The notes beneath the pieces were generated by a model. That model was given only the letters and a program-made list of their open reading frames with translations. It did no database searches and was not told the DNA's origin. Shown here piece after piece: positions 9,724 through 19,327 of a stretch of 64,000 bases of DNA. Source of the stretch: Bacillaceae bacterium S4-13-56 (GTDB taxonomy: Bacteria; Bacillota; Bacilli; Bacillales; JAWJLM01); contig JAWJLM010000001.1 in assembly GCA_040191315.1 (NCBI GenBank), positions 62,001-126,000 of the forward strand, in the 5' to 3' direction. Every line of letters starts with the position of its first letter. Position 1 is the first letter of the stretch. A program made the position numbers and the translations under genes.

Positions 9724-10089
9724 ATGTCCATTGAATTAAATACAAGCTATGGTCAAATAAAGATTTCCACTGATGTAATCGCTACAATTGCTGGTGGTGC
9801 CGCAGTTGAATGTTATGGAATTGTTGGAATGGCTTCTAAGAACCATGTAAAAGATGGGATCGCTGAAATTCTTCGTAAAGAGAATTACTCCAAGGGTGTC
9901 GTAGTACGTCAAGATGGAGATGAATTGCATATTGACATGTATATCATAGTCAGTTATGGGACGAAAATCTCGGAGGTTGCTCACAATGTACAATCTCAAG
10001 TGAAATATACATTAGATAAAACAGTCGGTTTATCAGTTAATTCTGTGAATATTTTTATACAGGGTGTTAGAGTATCTAACGAAACTTAA
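9724..10089 (+). CDS. yloU: Asp23/Gls24 family envelope-stress protein YloU
   Basis: A 121-residue Asp23/Gls24 (DUF322) protein of unknown biochemical function. Seen: the GQIKISTDVIATIAGGAAVE opening, YGIVGMASK, and VDMYI-like and VQSQVKYTL stretches typical of the family. AAAGGAGGATG precedes the ATG. It lies 38 bp upstream of fakA, and the pair is conserved in Firmicutes. That suggests a shared role in lipid or envelope homeostasis, which is inference. Confidence 0.92.
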   Translation: MSIELNTSYGQIKISTDVIATIAGGAAVECYGIVGMASKNHVKDGIAEILRKENYSKGVVVRQDGDELHIDMYIIVSYGTKISEVAHNVQSQVKYTLDKTVGLSVNSVNIFIQGVRVSNET

Positions 10090-10127
10090 TTGATGCTGTA
10101 GTAAGTGTAGTGAAGGAGGAAATCTTA

Positions 10128-11801
10128 GTGACGATTCGAACGTTAAATGGAACAACTTTTGCAGAAATGATCTTAGCTGGTGCAACACATTTGTCTAATC
10201 AATCGAAAATGATTGATGCACTGAATGTATTTCCCGTTCCAGATGGAGATACAGGAACGAATATGAATCTTTCAATGACTTCTGGAGCAAATGAAGTAAA
10301 AACAATAAGTGATGATCACGTAGGTAAAGTAGGTCAAGCACTTGCTAAAGGATTACTGATGGGCGCAAGGGGAAACTCTGGGGTTATTCTGTCACAGTTA
10401 TTTAGAGGCTTTGCCAAGGTACTAGAGAATAAAGAAACCATAACAACAAAAGACTTTGCTAATGCCTTAGAAGGTGGAGTAACTACTGCATATAAAGCTG
10501 TTATGAAACCAGTGGAAGGTACAATTTTAACTGTTGCTAAAGATACAGCTAAACATGCAGTATCTGCGGCGAAAAAAGAAACCGACTTTATCCCATTTCT
10601 TGAATCAGTTTTAAAAGAATCAAAAGCTTCTTTGAAAAGAACTCCAGACTTACTACCAGTGCTCAAGGAAGTAGGAGTAGTTGATAGTGGTGGCCAAGGG
10701 TTAGTAACTATTTATGAAGGCTTCTTAGCATCCCTTAAGGGGGAGGACCTTCCGCAATCATCAGAAGCACAACCTGATATGGAAGATCTAGTGAATGCAG
10801 AACATCATAAAGTTTCACAAGACTTTATGAATACAGAAGACATAGAGTTTGGCTATTGCACTGAGTTTATGGTTAAGTTCGAGGATGAAAAGCTTGCAGA
10901 AAATCCATTTGATGAGCAAGTTTTCAGAAATCAGCTAAGTGAGCATGGAGATTCTTTGCTAGTTGTATCTGATGAAGAGGTTGTAAAAATTCATATTCAT
11001 GCAGAACATCCAGGGGAAGTTATGAATTACGCTCAACAATTTGGAAGCTTGATCCGTATTAAGATCGACAATATGCGTGAACAACATGAATCTATCGTTG
11101 GGAAGAGGGACAAGAAAAAAGAAGTTACACCAAAAGAAAAAGCTGAATTAGGGATTGTAACTGTAGCTATGGGCGATGGAATAAAGCAGTTATTCTTAAG
11201 CCTTGGCGCAACGGTTGTGATTGAGGGCGGTCAAACGATGAACCCGAGTACTCAGGACATTTCAAATGCTATCAATGAGTGTAACGCAAAAAAAATCATT
11301 GTTCTTCCTAATAATAAAAATATAGTTATGGCGGCAGAGCAAGCGGCGAAATTAGCGGAAGAAAATGTCGTGGTTGTGCCTACAACCTCAGTTCCACAAG
11401 GAATGAGTGCTATTCTTTCTTTCCATCCAAATCAGTCGTTGGAGGAAAATACAGAGGCAATGAAAGAAGCGGCGTCTTCTGTAAAAACAGGACAAATCAC
11501 ATATGCTGTTCGTGATACTCAAATCGATGGAATTACCATTGAAAAAGATCATTTCATGGGGCTAGTCGATGGAAAAATTAAGGTTTCAAAACCTAATATT
11601 ATTGAAGCAACTCACTCATTGTTACAAGAAATGATCGATGAAGATGAGGATGAAATTTTAACAATCCTTCAAGGCCAAGACGCTTCAGATGAGGATGTAG
11701 AAGAAATTGAAGCTTTTATTGAAGAAAACTATGAGGATATTGAAATAGAGGTTCACAAAGGAAATCAACCAATCTATACGTTTATTTTTGCAGTAGAATA
11801 A
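10128..11801 (+). CDS. fakA: Fatty acid kinase subunit FakA (YloV)
   Basis: ATP-dependent kinase that phosphorylates exogenous fatty acids held by a DegV-type FakB protein. The 557 aa have an N-terminal DhaL (DAK2) nucleotide domain, with NVFPVPDGDTGTNM carrying the Mg-binding aspartates and MGARGNSGVILSQL, then a middle domain and a C-terminal degenerate DegV-like domain. An upstream GTG at 10110 is in frame. I prefer the GTG at 10128 because AAGGAGGA (10113-10120) sits 7 bp before it. No FakB gene is in the window. Confidence 0.93.
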   Translation: MTIRTLNGTTFAEMILAGATHLSNQSKMIDALNVFPVPDGDTGTNMNLSMTSGANEVKTISDDHVGKVGQALAKGLLMGARGNSGVILSQLFRGFAKVLENKETITTKDFANALEGGVTTAYKAVMKPVEGTILTVAKDTAKHAVSAAKKETDFIPFLESVLKESKASLKRTPDLLPVLKEVGVVDSGGQGLVTIYEGFLASLKGEDLPQSSEAQPDMEDLVNAEHHKVSQDFMNTEDIEFGYCTEFMVKFEDEKLAENPFDEQVFRNQLSEHGDSLLVVSDEEVVKIHIHAEHPGEVMNYAQQFGSLIRIKIDNMREQHESIVGKRDKKKEVTPKEKAELGIVTVAMGDGIKQLFLSLGATVVIEGGQTMNPSTQDISNAINECNAKKIIVLPNNKNIVMAAEQAAKLAEENVVVVPTTSVPQGMSAILSFHPNQSLEENTEAMKEAASSVKTGQITYAVRDTQIDGITIEKDHFMGLVDGKIKVSKPNIIEATHSLLQEMIDEDEDEILTILQGQDASDEDVEEIEAFIEENYEDIEIEVHKGNQPIYTFIFAVE

Positions 11802-11837
11802 TACGACAAAAGTTAATTAATTTAAGAAAAAGTGAAA

Positions 11838-11877
11838 TAAAAGATGATTCCTCAAAATTGTGGAATCATCTTTTTTG
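11838..11877 (+). terminator. Terminator after fakA
   Basis: AAGATGATTCC (11841-11851) pairs perfectly with GGAATCATCTT (11862-11872) and continues into a T run to 11876. The same stem sequence recurs after rnc and topA and, with one mismatch, after rpe. Confidence 0.85.
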
Positions 11878-11910
11878 CTTTTTATTAAGTGCATGAAAAG
11901 AATGTATGAA

Positions 11911-12106
11911 GCGTATGCTCATTATTCTTTCTATAAGCTCAAACTATTTTGTTTATGCGCTATTTTCATCTTTTATGCTCGGAAACCGTAGGGGTTATGC
12001 TCAAAAATCAAGGTTTTAAGCGCGACATTTTCATTCCTATGCTCAACTTTTAATCCATAAGCTCAATATTCTCCGTTTAAGCTCAAAACTTCAATCTAAT
12101 GCTCAC
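11911..12106. repeat. Periodic array: ten AWGCKC cores every 20-22 bp
   Basis: GCTC or GCGC, preceded by AT or AA, begins at 11917, 11937, 11957, 11977, 11999, 12020, 12041, 12061, 12081 and 12101. The steps are 20, 20, 20, 22, 21, 21, 20, 20 and 20 bp. Between cores the sequence is T-rich and not conserved base for base, usually ending in TTTA or CTAT before the core. The spacing is about two turns of B-DNA. It fills the fakA-sdaAB gap after the fakA terminator. Function unknown. Confidence 0.75.
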
Positions 12107-12168
12107 ACCCCTCACCACCCCTCAATACCATCAACCCCCACCTCCCAACCCCCATGAATAAGCCCCAA
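12107..12168. other. C-tract-rich stretch (G-rich on minus strand)
   Basis: Six C runs of three to five bases lie at 12108-12111, 12118-12121, 12135-12139, 12144-12146, 12149-12153 and 12163-12166, in an otherwise AT-rich intergenic region. The minus strand could form a G-quadruplex with one long loop. It follows the 20-bp array directly and ends about 45 bp before the sdaAB -10 box. Confidence 0.6.
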
Positions 12169-12212
12169 AAGGATAAGTTATTAAGTCCTGGTCTCTACTT
12201 ATAGGGTGATTA

Positions 12213-12221
12213 TGTTATAAT
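12213..12221 (+). promoter_or_regulatory. Extended -10 promoter for sdaAB
   Basis: TGTTATAAT is an extended -10 element (TGN plus the consensus TATAAT). No convincing -35 lies 17 bp upstream, which is tolerated with an extended -10. It is 46 bp before the sdaAB ATG. Confidence 0.55.
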
Positions 12222-12267
12222 GTATCCGTATTATTTAGTCATCGCAGATAAGAAAGGTGATGGTAAA

Positions 12268-12930
12268 ATGAAATACCGTTCCGTTTTTGATATTATCGGT
12301 CCCGTCATGATTGGTCCTTCAAGCTCACATACAGCAGGTGCCGCCCGAATAGGTAGAGTGGCTAGGGACTTATTTAACCGGGAACCTAAATGGGCACATA
12401 TTCATTTGTATGGTTCTTTTGCAAAAACCTATCGTGGTCATGGAACAGATGTTGCAATCATTGGGGGATTATTAGACTTTGATACTTTTGATCCAAGAAT
12501 TTCCGAGTCTTTAGAGATTGCCAATCGTTTGGGAATGAATATTAAGTTCTTTGAAGAAGATGCCGTTACTGATCATCCTAATACTGCAAGGGTCACAATA
12601 GGAGATGATCAGGGAACACTGGAGATAGTAGGAATCTCTATAGGTGGAGGAAAAATTGAGATCACAGAATTAAATGGTTTTCCCTTACGTCTATCAGGAA
12701 ACCATCCTGCTATCATAGTCATGCACAACGACCGTTATGGTGCAATTGCCTCCATAACTCAAATCTTAGCAAAACATGAAATTAATATTGGCCATATGGA
12801 AGTTTCACGAAAAGAAATTGGCAAGGAAGCTTTAATGGTTATAGAGGTTGATCAAAATATTGGAGAAGAGATTCTTCAAGAACTCCATAAAGCAGATCAT
12901 ATTTTACAAGTAGCTCGCATCGCAGAGTAA
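12268..12930 (+). CDS. sdaAB: L-serine dehydratase, iron-sulfur-dependent, beta subunit
   Basis: Small subunit of the [4Fe-4S] serine deaminase that turns L-serine into pyruvate and ammonia. The 220 aa show GPVMIGPSSSHTAGAARIGRVA, the family's substrate-domain motif, and a C-terminal ACT-type domain (about residues 148-220, with IGHMEVSRKEIGKEALMVIE-like sequence). An in-frame ATG at 12220 overlaps the -10 box, so the start at 12268 after AAAGGTGATGG is preferred. sdaAA follows after 25 bp. Confidence 0.95.
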   Translation: MKYRSVFDIIGPVMIGPSSSHTAGAARIGRVARDLFNREPKWAHIHLYGSFAKTYRGHGTDVAIIGGLLDFDTFDPRISESLEIANRLGMNIKFFEEDAVTDHPNTARVTIGDDQGTLEIVGISIGGGKIEITELNGFPLRLSGNHPAIIVMHNDRYGAIASITQILAKHEINIGHMEVSRKEIGKEALMVIEVDQNIGEEILQELHKADHILQVARIAE

Positions 12931-12955
12931 TAACAACGAGGGGGATGGTGCAAAC

Positions 12956-13843
12956 ATGTTGTTTCGAAATGTTAAAGAATTAGTAGAATTAGCCGAAAAA
13001 GAAAATATACCGATTTCAGAAATTATGATTAGGCAAGAAATGAAGATTTCTGAAAGATCAAGAGAAGATTTAATGGAACAAATGGACCACAATTTACAAG
13101 TCATGGAGAAGGCTGTAGAGGACGGTTTACAAGGAGTAAGGTCTCATTCCGGTCTAACTGGGGGAGATGCTGTACTCATTCAGAACTATATGAAAAACCA
13201 CGAACCACTATCAGGATATCTATTGCTTGATGCGGTGAGTAAAGCAGTAGCAACGAACGAAGTAAATGCTGCCATGGGAACCATTTGTGCCACACCAACC
13301 GCAGGGAGTGCTGGTTGTGTGCCTGGTACGCTATTTGCCGTTAAAAATAGACTGAATCCAACGAGAGAACAGATGATCAGATATTTGTTTACTTCAGGTG
13401 CATTTGGGTATGTAATAGCAAATAATGCGTCCATTTCTGGAGCAGCAGGGGGCTGTCAAGCTGAAGTTGGTTCTGCTGCTGGAATGGCTTCAGCTGCGAT
13501 TGTGGAAATGGCAGGAGGAACACCTCAACAAAGTGCAGATGCAATGGCTATCACGTTAAAAAATATGCTTGGATTAGTATGTGACCCAGTGGCAGGCTTA
13601 GTAGAAGTCCCTTGTGTAAAAAGAAACGCTATGGGAGCATCAAATGCAATTGTTGCTGCAGACATGGCTTTAGCTGGAGTGACAAGTCGTATACCTTGTG
13701 ATGAAGTAATTGATGCAATGTATAAAATTGGTCAAACGATGCCAGTTTCCCTACGAGAGACTGCATTAGGTGGTTTAGCTGCAACACCAACAGGAAAAGA
13801 ACTAGAAGCTAAAATTTATGGTATCCCAAGAATGGGGGATTAA
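12956..13843 (+). CDS. sdaAA: L-serine dehydratase, iron-sulfur-dependent, alpha subunit
   Basis: Catalytic subunit of serine deaminase. The 295 aa contain TPTAGSAGCVPGTL, the cluster-region motif SGAAGGCQAEVGSAAGMAS, and CDPVAGLVEVPCVKRNAMGASNA, which supply the cysteines for the [4Fe-4S] cluster. GAGGGGGATGG precedes the ATG. The pair sdaAB-sdaAA replaces the single-chain enzyme of enterics. The stop is one base before the recG GTG, so recG is probably co-transcribed. Confidence 0.96.
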   Translation: MLFRNVKELVELAEKENIPISEIMIRQEMKISERSREDLMEQMDHNLQVMEKAVEDGLQGVRSHSGLTGGDAVLIQNYMKNHEPLSGYLLLDAVSKAVATNEVNAAMGTICATPTAGSAGCVPGTLFAVKNRLNPTREQMIRYLFTSGAFGYVIANNASISGAAGGCQAEVGSAAGMASAAIVEMAGGTPQQSADAMAITLKNMLGLVCDPVAGLVEVPCVKRNAMGASNAIVAADMALAGVTSRIPCDEVIDAMYKIGQTMPVSLRETALGGLAATPTGKELEAKIYGIPRMGD

Positions 13844-13844
13844 A

Positions 13845-15878
13845 GTGAACAAAACACCTGTTGAACAACTACCGGGTGTCGGTGAGAAAGTAAAAGAAAG
13901 TTTGCAAGGAATTGGTATTGAATCTGTAGAAGATTTGCTATATTACTTTCCTTTTCGCTATGAAACCTATGAAGTCAAATCATTATCAGAATTGCAACAC
14001 GATGAAAGAGCAACCATAGAGGGAAAGGTGATTTATCCACCTTCCCTTGTTTTTTATGGTAGAAGAAAATCGAAACTAACATTAACCTTAGAGGTTGAAA
14101 ATATGATTGTGAAAGCTGTTCTATTCAATCGTGCTTTTGCGAAAGATCAATTGCAACCAGGAGATTGGATTACTGTAACTGGAAAGTGGGACCAAAGGAA
14201 ACTCCAAGTTACTGTCAGTCAATACCATAAAGGAAAAGCAAAGCACCTCCAACCTATTCAACCCGTTTATCCTTTAAGAGGTGATATTAAATTGCAGCGC
14301 TTGAAGAGGTGGATAAGCTCAGCTCTATCATTCAGCAATGGTTCCCTTGAGGAATATATTCCAAAACGGTATTTAAAACAATATAAATTACCTACCCTTT
14401 TTCAAGCACTACATACTATGCACTTTCCAGAAAATCATTTTGCTTTAAAACATGCGAGAAGAAGGTTTGTCTTTGAGGAGTTGTTCATTTTTCAATTAAA
14501 AATGCAATTACTTCGAAAAAAGAAAAAGGAAGCAACAAAAGGGAATACTAAAAATTGGGACAAGTTCTCACTCCAAGAATTCGTTGATCAATTACCCTTT
14601 GAACTTACAGATGCTCAAAAACAATCATCTAGAGAAATTCTTTTGGATTTAAAAAGTCCATTTCGAATGAATCGTTTGTTACAAGGGGATGTTGGTTCTG
14701 GGAAGACCATAGTTGCTGCCCTTTCTGTATATGCCGTTCATTTGTCTGGATACCAAAGTGCCATAATGGTTCCTACTGAAGTTCTTGCAGAACAACATTA
14801 TCAATCTTTATCCGAGCTTTTTAATAATCACGTAAAAGTTGTTCTTTTAACTGGGTCTATAAAAGGGAAGAAAAGAAGAGAAATAGTAGAGTTGATTAAG
14901 AATAATCAGGCAGATGTAATTGTTGGTACCCATGCCCTCATTCAAGATGAAATTGAATATTCAAAGCTAGGTTTTGTTGTTGTTGACGAGCAGCATCGTT
15001 TTGGAGTTCAGCAAAGAAGAATTTTGCGAGAAAAGGGCTTAGTTCCCGATGTTTTATTTATGACAGCAACACCAATTCCAAGAACGTTATCTATAACAGC
15101 ATTTGGTGACATGGATGTTTCTACCATTGATCAAATGCCTGTAGGGAGGAAGCCTGTTAAGACCTATTGGGCAAAAGAACAAATGATATCCAGAGTCCTT
15201 CACTTTATAGAGGAAGAAGTGAAAAAAGGACACCAGGCGTATGTTATTTGTCCTTTAATTGAGGAAAGCGAGAAATTGGATATCCAAAATGTATTAGATG
15301 TCTATCAACAGCTAACGGCTTATTTTTCTCCAGTTTATCAAGTTGGACTGATGCATGGAAGACTTAGTAATGAGGAAAAAGAAAATGTAATGAGAGAGTA
15401 TACGAAAAATAATGTTCAGGTTTTGGTTTCAACAACTGTAGTAGAAGTCGGTGTGAACGTTCCTAATGCCACAGTGATGATGATTTATGATGCGGAGCGT
15501 TTTGGTCTAGCCCAACTCCATCAGCTGCGCGGAAGAGTAGGAAGAGGGAAAGAACAGTCTTATTGTATTCTTCTAGCCGATCCCAAGACTGATGTAGGGA
15601 AAGAGCGAATGCAAGTTATGACACAAACTACCGATGGGTTTGAACTATCAGAATTTGATTTAAAGCTAAGGGGGCCGGGAGACTTTTTTGGAAAAAAACA
15701 ATCTGGGCTGCCTGATTTTAAAGTAGCCGATCTAGTCCATGATTATCGCGCCCTTGAAACGGCAAGAAAAGATGCTCAACAGGTGATTGAGTCTGGGCTC
15801 TTAGAAACGGAAGAATTTATAAATTTAAAAAAGATAGTAGAGCAAGACCCTATCTTTCAAGGTGAGATTTTGGACTAA
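13845..15878 (+). CDS. recG: ATP-dependent DNA helicase RecG
   Basis: Branch-migration helicase that regresses stalled forks. The 677 aa have an N-terminal wedge (OB) domain (about 60-150) and two RecA-like helicase domains. Visible motifs are LLQGDVGSGKT (Walker A), VVDEQHRFGVQQR (DEQH box), MTATPIPRTL, and QLRGRVGRGKEQSYC (motif VI). The GTG at 13845 gives MNKTPVEQLPGVGEKV and the usual length. An earlier in-frame start at 13818 would lie inside sdaAA and is rejected. Confidence 0.96.
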   Translation: MNKTPVEQLPGVGEKVKESLQGIGIESVEDLLYYFPFRYETYEVKSLSELQHDERATIEGKVIYPPSLVFYGRRKSKLTLTLEVENMIVKAVLFNRAFAKDQLQPGDWITVTGKWDQRKLQVTVSQYHKGKAKHLQPIQPVYPLRGDIKLQRLKRWISSALSFSNGSLEEYIPKRYLKQYKLPTLFQALHTMHFPENHFALKHARRRFVFEELFIFQLKMQLLRKKKKEATKGNTKNWDKFSLQEFVDQLPFELTDAQKQSSREILLDLKSPFRMNRLLQGDVGSGKTIVAALSVYAVHLSGYQSAIMVPTEVLAEQHYQSLSELFNNHVKVVLLTGSIKGKKRREIVELIKNNQADVIVGTHALIQDEIEYSKLGFVVVDEQHRFGVQQRRILREKGLVPDVLFMTATPIPRTLSITAFGDMDVSTIDQMPVGRKPVKTYWAKEQMISRVLHFIEEEVKKGHQAYVICPLIEESEKLDIQNVLDVYQQLTAYFSPVYQVGLMHGRLSNEEKENVMREYTKNNVQVLVSTTVVEVGVNVPNATVMMIYDAERFGLAQLHQLRGRVGRGKEQSYCILLADPKTDVGKERMQVMTQTTDGFELSEFDLKLRGPGDFFGKKQSGLPDFKVADLVHDYRALETARKDAQQVIESGLLETEEFINLKKIVEQDPIFQGEILD

Positions 15879-15886
15879 TAGGATGG

Positions 15887-15936
15887 TTGCATAATTTTAA
15901 CTGGTATTATATATTACTATTAGTACCTAGTCTTAA
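15887..15936 (+). promoter_or_regulatory. Sigma-A promoter with FapR operator
   Basis: TTGCAT (15887-15892), a 17-bp spacer, then TATATT (15910-15915). The 17-bp TTAGTACCTAGTCTTAA lies at 15920-15936, across the expected transcription start. It matches the FapR consensus as I recall it (TTAGTACC followed by an imperfect inverted half). FapR bound here would block initiation, and malonyl-CoA would release it. Confidence 0.88.
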
Positions 15937-15986
15937 AAATATAAAATACGATATGATATATTGCAATATTTGGATGGTGTCGATGG

Positions 15987-16562
15987 ATGAGACAAAAAAA
16001 GAAAGAACGCCAAGAAAAACTAATGGAAACAATTAAGGAATCCCCATTTATTACAGATGATGAGCTTGCTGCAAGATTTGATGTTAGTATCCAAACAATT
16101 CGTTTAGATCGTATGGAATTAGCTATACCCGAATTAAGAGAAAGAATTAAGTCTGTCGCAACCAATCAATGGAATGAAACGGTTAAGGCACTTCCAATTG
16201 AAGAAGTTATTGGGGAAATTGTGGACTTGGAGTTAGATAAACAGGCCCTGTCCATATTAGATATTAAAGAAGAGCATGTATTTTCACGTAATTTCATTGC
16301 TCGTGGTCACCATTTGTTTGCACAAGCCAATTCTTTAGCAGTTGCTGTCATTAATGACGAGCTTGCCTTAACAAGAAGTGCAACGATCCATTTTACCCGT
16401 CAAGTTAAAAAAGGAGAGCGGGTAGTGGCAAAGGCACAAGTGGTTGGACATGATTCAGTAAAGGGTCGAACAACAGTGAAAGTTTCTACCTTTGTTGAAA
16501 ATGAACTTGTTTTTTCAGGTGAATTTGAAATGTATCGTTCAAACCAACGAAAAGGAGAATGA
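15987..16562 (+). CDS. fapR: Fatty acid biosynthesis transcriptional repressor FapR
   Basis: Represses fatty acid and phospholipid genes and is released by malonyl-CoA. The 191 aa have an N-terminal helix-turn-helix (about 10-60, [31 protein letters not shown]) and a C-terminal hot-dog ligand domain (about 75-190, with [19 protein letters not shown]). It is the first gene behind its own operator, so the circuit is autoregulatory. The ATG at 15987 has a weak ribosome site (TGGATGGTG). Confidence 0.96.
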   Translation: MRQKKKERQEKLMETIKESPFITDDELAARFDVSIQTIRLDRMELAIPELRERIKSVATNQWNETVKALPIEEVIGEIVDLELDKQALSILDIKEEHVFSRNFIARGHHLFAQANSLAVAVINDELALTRSATIHFTRQVKKGERVVAKAQVVGHDSVKGRTTVKVSTFVENELVFSGEFEMYRSNQRKGE

Positions 16563-16567
16563 AAATC

Positions 16568-17563
16568 ATGAAAATAGCAATCGATGCTATGGGAGGAGAC
16601 AATGCTCCAAAAGCCATTGTACTTGGAGCCATAGAAGCGGTGAAACAGTTTCCAAATATAGAAATTACTTTATTTGGGAACGAAGAGAAGATTAAACTTT
16701 ACCTAACGGAGACAAATCGTATAAAAGTGGTACATACAAATGAAGTGATCACATCTGAGGATGAGCCAGTGCGTGCCGTTAGAAGGAAAAAAGACGCTTC
16801 TATGGTATTAATGGCAAAAGAAGTCAAAGAGGGACGGGCAGATGCTTGTATTTCTGCAGGAAATACAGGAGCCCTTATGAGTGCGGGTCTATTTGTTGTA
16901 GGAAGAATTTCAGGAATTGAACGTCCGGCCCTTTCCCCTACCTTGCCAACAATAGATGGTAAAGGATTTCTTCTGCTAGATGTTGGTGCGAATGTTGATG
17001 CTAAACCTCAACATCTTCTCCAATATGCTGTTATGGGATCCATTTACGCTGAAAAAGTACGTGGGATTGATCGTCCTAAAATAGGTCTTTTAAATGTGGG
17101 AACTGAGTCAGGGAAAGGAAACGATTTAACGAAGAAGTCTTTTTACATTCTACAAGAAGCACCGATCAACTTCGTGGGAAATGTAGAAGCCCGAGATTTA
17201 TTGCAAGGGGCTGCAGATGTTGTAGTTACCGACGGATTTACAGGGAACGTGACTCTTAAAACCATTGAGGGAACAGCTTTATCAATGTTTTCAATGATAA
17301 AAACTACCTTTATGTCATCCCTGAAAACTAAGATTGCAGCAGCCGTAGTCAAGAATGATTTAAAAGCTTTAAAAAATCAATTAGATTACTCTGAATACGG
17401 TGGTGCGGGTTTATTTGGACTTTCAGCGCCAGTGATTAAGGCTCATGGATCATCTAATGCAAAGGCTATTGTTAGTGCTATAAAGCAAGCCATTGAGATG
17501 GTTGATCAAAATGTTGTGGCTACAATAGAAAAAGCCATTCAACAAACATCAAAGGAGGAGTAA
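16568..17563 (+). CDS. plsX: Phosphate acyltransferase PlsX
   Basis: Converts acyl-ACP to acyl-phosphate, the donor for glycerol-3-phosphate acylation by PlsY; peripheral membrane enzyme. The 331 aa begin [18 protein letters not shown] and show [33 protein letters not shown] and [17 protein letters not shown]. An ATG at 16559 is only one base after the ribosome site AAAGGAG, so the ATG at 16568 is chosen. Second gene of the FapR operon. Confidence 0.96.
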   Translation: MKIAIDAMGGDNAPKAIVLGAIEAVKQFPNIEITLFGNEEKIKLYLTETNRIKVVHTNEVITSEDEPVRAVRRKKDASMVLMAKEVKEGRADACISAGNTGALMSAGLFVVGRISGIERPALSPTLPTIDGKGFLLLDVGANVDAKPQHLLQYAVMGSIYAEKVRGIDRPKIGLLNVGTESGKGNDLTKKSFYILQEAPINFVGNVEARDLLQGAADVVVTDGFTGNVTLKTIEGTALSMFSMIKTTFMSSLKTKIAAAVVKNDLKALKNQLDYSEYGGAGLFGLSAPVIKAHGSSNAKAIVSAIKQAIEMVDQNVVATIEKAIQQTSKEE

Positions 17564-17564
17564 T

Positions 17565-18506
17565 ATGAAAAAAGTTGCCCTTGTCTTTCCTGGCCAAGGT
17601 TCACAGGTCATAGGAATGGGAAAGGATGTTTTTCATACATATGATCGTGTTAAGGATTGTTTTCATGTTGGCGAGAACCTCTTAGGCTATCCTATATTAG
17701 ATTTAATGTTTAATGGGCCGGAAGAGGAACTGACAAAGACGGAAAATGCTCAACCAGCCTTATTATTAACAAGTATTGGGATATTGAGAGAACTTGAGGC
17801 CCAAGGTGTCCAAGCAACTGTTACGGCGGGGCATAGTTTGGGAGAATACAGTGCGATGGTTGCAGCTGGAGCCATATCATTTGAAGAGGCTTTGCCATTG
17901 GTACATGAACGAGGAAAGTTAATGGAGAAAGCTTTCCCTTCTGGAAAAGGGGCTATGGCAGCGGTGCTGGGGTTAAATGCTGAAGAAATTCAGACAACTC
18001 TTGAACAGATAAATGCTGGCGAAGAGATTGTAGATATAGCAAATTATAATTGTCCTGGGCAAATTGTTATATCAGGTACGAAACAGGGGGTTCAACGAGC
18101 TTCAGAATTTCTTAAAGACAAGGGTGCTAAACGTGTCATTGAATTAAATGTTAGTGGCCCCTTTCACTCAAGACTCATGAAGCCAGCAAGTGAATCATTT
18201 TCAGAAGTTCTTCAAAACATTAAATTCCAAGATTCAAATGTTCCTGTTGTGATGAATGTTTCAGCAAATGCATCATCAAAGAAAGAAGAACTTCAAGATG
18301 CTTTGGAAAGACAATTATATTCTCCTGTTCAATGGGAGGAAACCATTCGTTCCATTCTCGATATGGACGTAGATGCAATAGTCGAAGTCGGTAGTGGGAA
18401 GGTATTAAGTGGTCTTGTGCGAAAAGTAGAAAGACGAATGAAGACTTTTTCTGTCCAAGACACAGATAGCTTAAATGAATTTATAAACTGGTACAAGGAG
18501 GACTAA
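17565..18506 (+). CDS. fabD: Malonyl-CoA:ACP transacylase
   Basis: Loads malonyl groups onto ACP for fatty acid elongation. The 313 aa begin [17 protein letters not shown] and carry the nucleophile motif [10 protein letters not shown] with serine at residue 91. [11 protein letters not shown] supplies the catalytic histidine, and [15 protein letters not shown] lies near the C-terminus. AAAGGAGGAG overlaps the end of plsX, and only one base separates the genes. Third gene of the FapR operon. Confidence 0.97.
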   Translation: MKKVALVFPGQGSQVIGMGKDVFHTYDRVKDCFHVGENLLGYPILDLMFNGPEEELTKTENAQPALLLTSIGILRELEAQGVQATVTAGHSLGEYSAMVAAGAISFEEALPLVHERGKLMEKAFPSGKGAMAAVLGLNAEEIQTTLEQINAGEEIVDIANYNCPGQIVISGTKQGVQRASEFLKDKGAKRVIELNVSGPFHSRLMKPASESFSEVLQNIKFQDSNVPVVMNVSANASSKKEELQDALERQLYSPVQWEETIRSILDMDVDAIVEVGSGKVLSGLVRKVERRMKTFSVQDTDSLNEFINWYKED

Positions 18507-18507
18507 C

Positions 18508-19248
18508 ATGCTACTAGGACAAGTCGCACTTGTTACAGGTGCCTCAAGAGGTATTGGGCGTGCAATTGCGTTAGAACTAGCCAAAAATGGTGCAAAGGTT
18601 GTTGTGAATTATTCGGGAAGTGAGCAAAGAGCAGAGGAAGTTGTTACTGAAATTAAGGCAATGGGACAAGAAGCTTTAAAAATAAAAGCAAATGTATCCA
18701 ATGAAGAAGATGTAAAAGCTATGGTTAAAGAGACGATTGACACTTTTGGTCAATTAGATATACTTGTCAATAACGCAGGCATTACCAGAGACAATTTACT
18801 AATGCGCATGAAAACCGAAGAATTTGATCAAGTGATTGAAACAAATTTAAAGGGAGTATTTCTTACAACAAAAGCGGTTACTAGGCAAATGATGAAACAA
18901 AAGAAGGGCCGTATTATCAACATTGCATCCGTAGTGGGTGTGATAGGGAACCCGGGACAGGCGAATTATGTCGCTGCTAAAGCAGGCGTCATTGGTATGA
19001 CAAAATCCAATGCCAAGGAATTAGCTCCAAGGAATATCCTTGTCAATGCTGTAGCGCCTGGGTTTATAAAGACTGATATGACGGATCAATTAACAGAAGA
19101 ACAACAAAAAGAAATGCTTCATCATATCCCACTTTCTCGGCTGGGCGAAGGTGAAGACGTTGCCAAAGTCGTCCGGTTTTTAGCAAGTCCAGATGCTAAT
19201 TATATCACTGGTCAGGTTATTCATGTAGATGGCGGGATGGTCATGTAG
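18508..19248 (+). CDS. fabG: 3-oxoacyl-ACP reductase FabG
   Basis: NADPH-dependent reductase of the fatty acid cycle. The 246-residue short-chain dehydrogenase has the cofactor loop [27 protein letters not shown], and the catalytic Tyr154-x3-Lys158 in [14 protein letters not shown]. The end [12 protein letters not shown] is typical of FabG. It begins one base after fabD, with ACAAGGAGGAC as ribosome site. Confidence 0.96.
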   Translation: MLLGQVALVTGASRGIGRAIALELAKNGAKVVVNYSGSEQRAEEVVTEIKAMGQEALKIKANVSNEEDVKAMVKETIDTFGQLDILVNNAGITRDNLLMRMKTEEFDQVIETNLKGVFLTTKAVTRQMMKQKKGRIINIASVVGVIGNPGQANYVAAKAGVIGMTKSNAKELAPRNILVNAVAPGFIKTDMTDQLTEEQQKEMLHHIPLSRLGEGEDVAKVVRFLASPDANYITGQVIHVDGGMVM

Positions 19249-19327
19249 ATTCACTCTAGACGAAAGGGACCATTTTTAAGTAAAATCGTAAATAGCGATA
19301 GACATACTTGAAGGGAGGTGACATGAT

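Noticed and set aside
11911-12106. Possible CRISPR array at the 20-bp periodic sequence
   Set aside because: The conserved part is only about six bases and the period is 20 bp, far shorter than repeat plus spacer of a CRISPR. There are no cas genes in the window.
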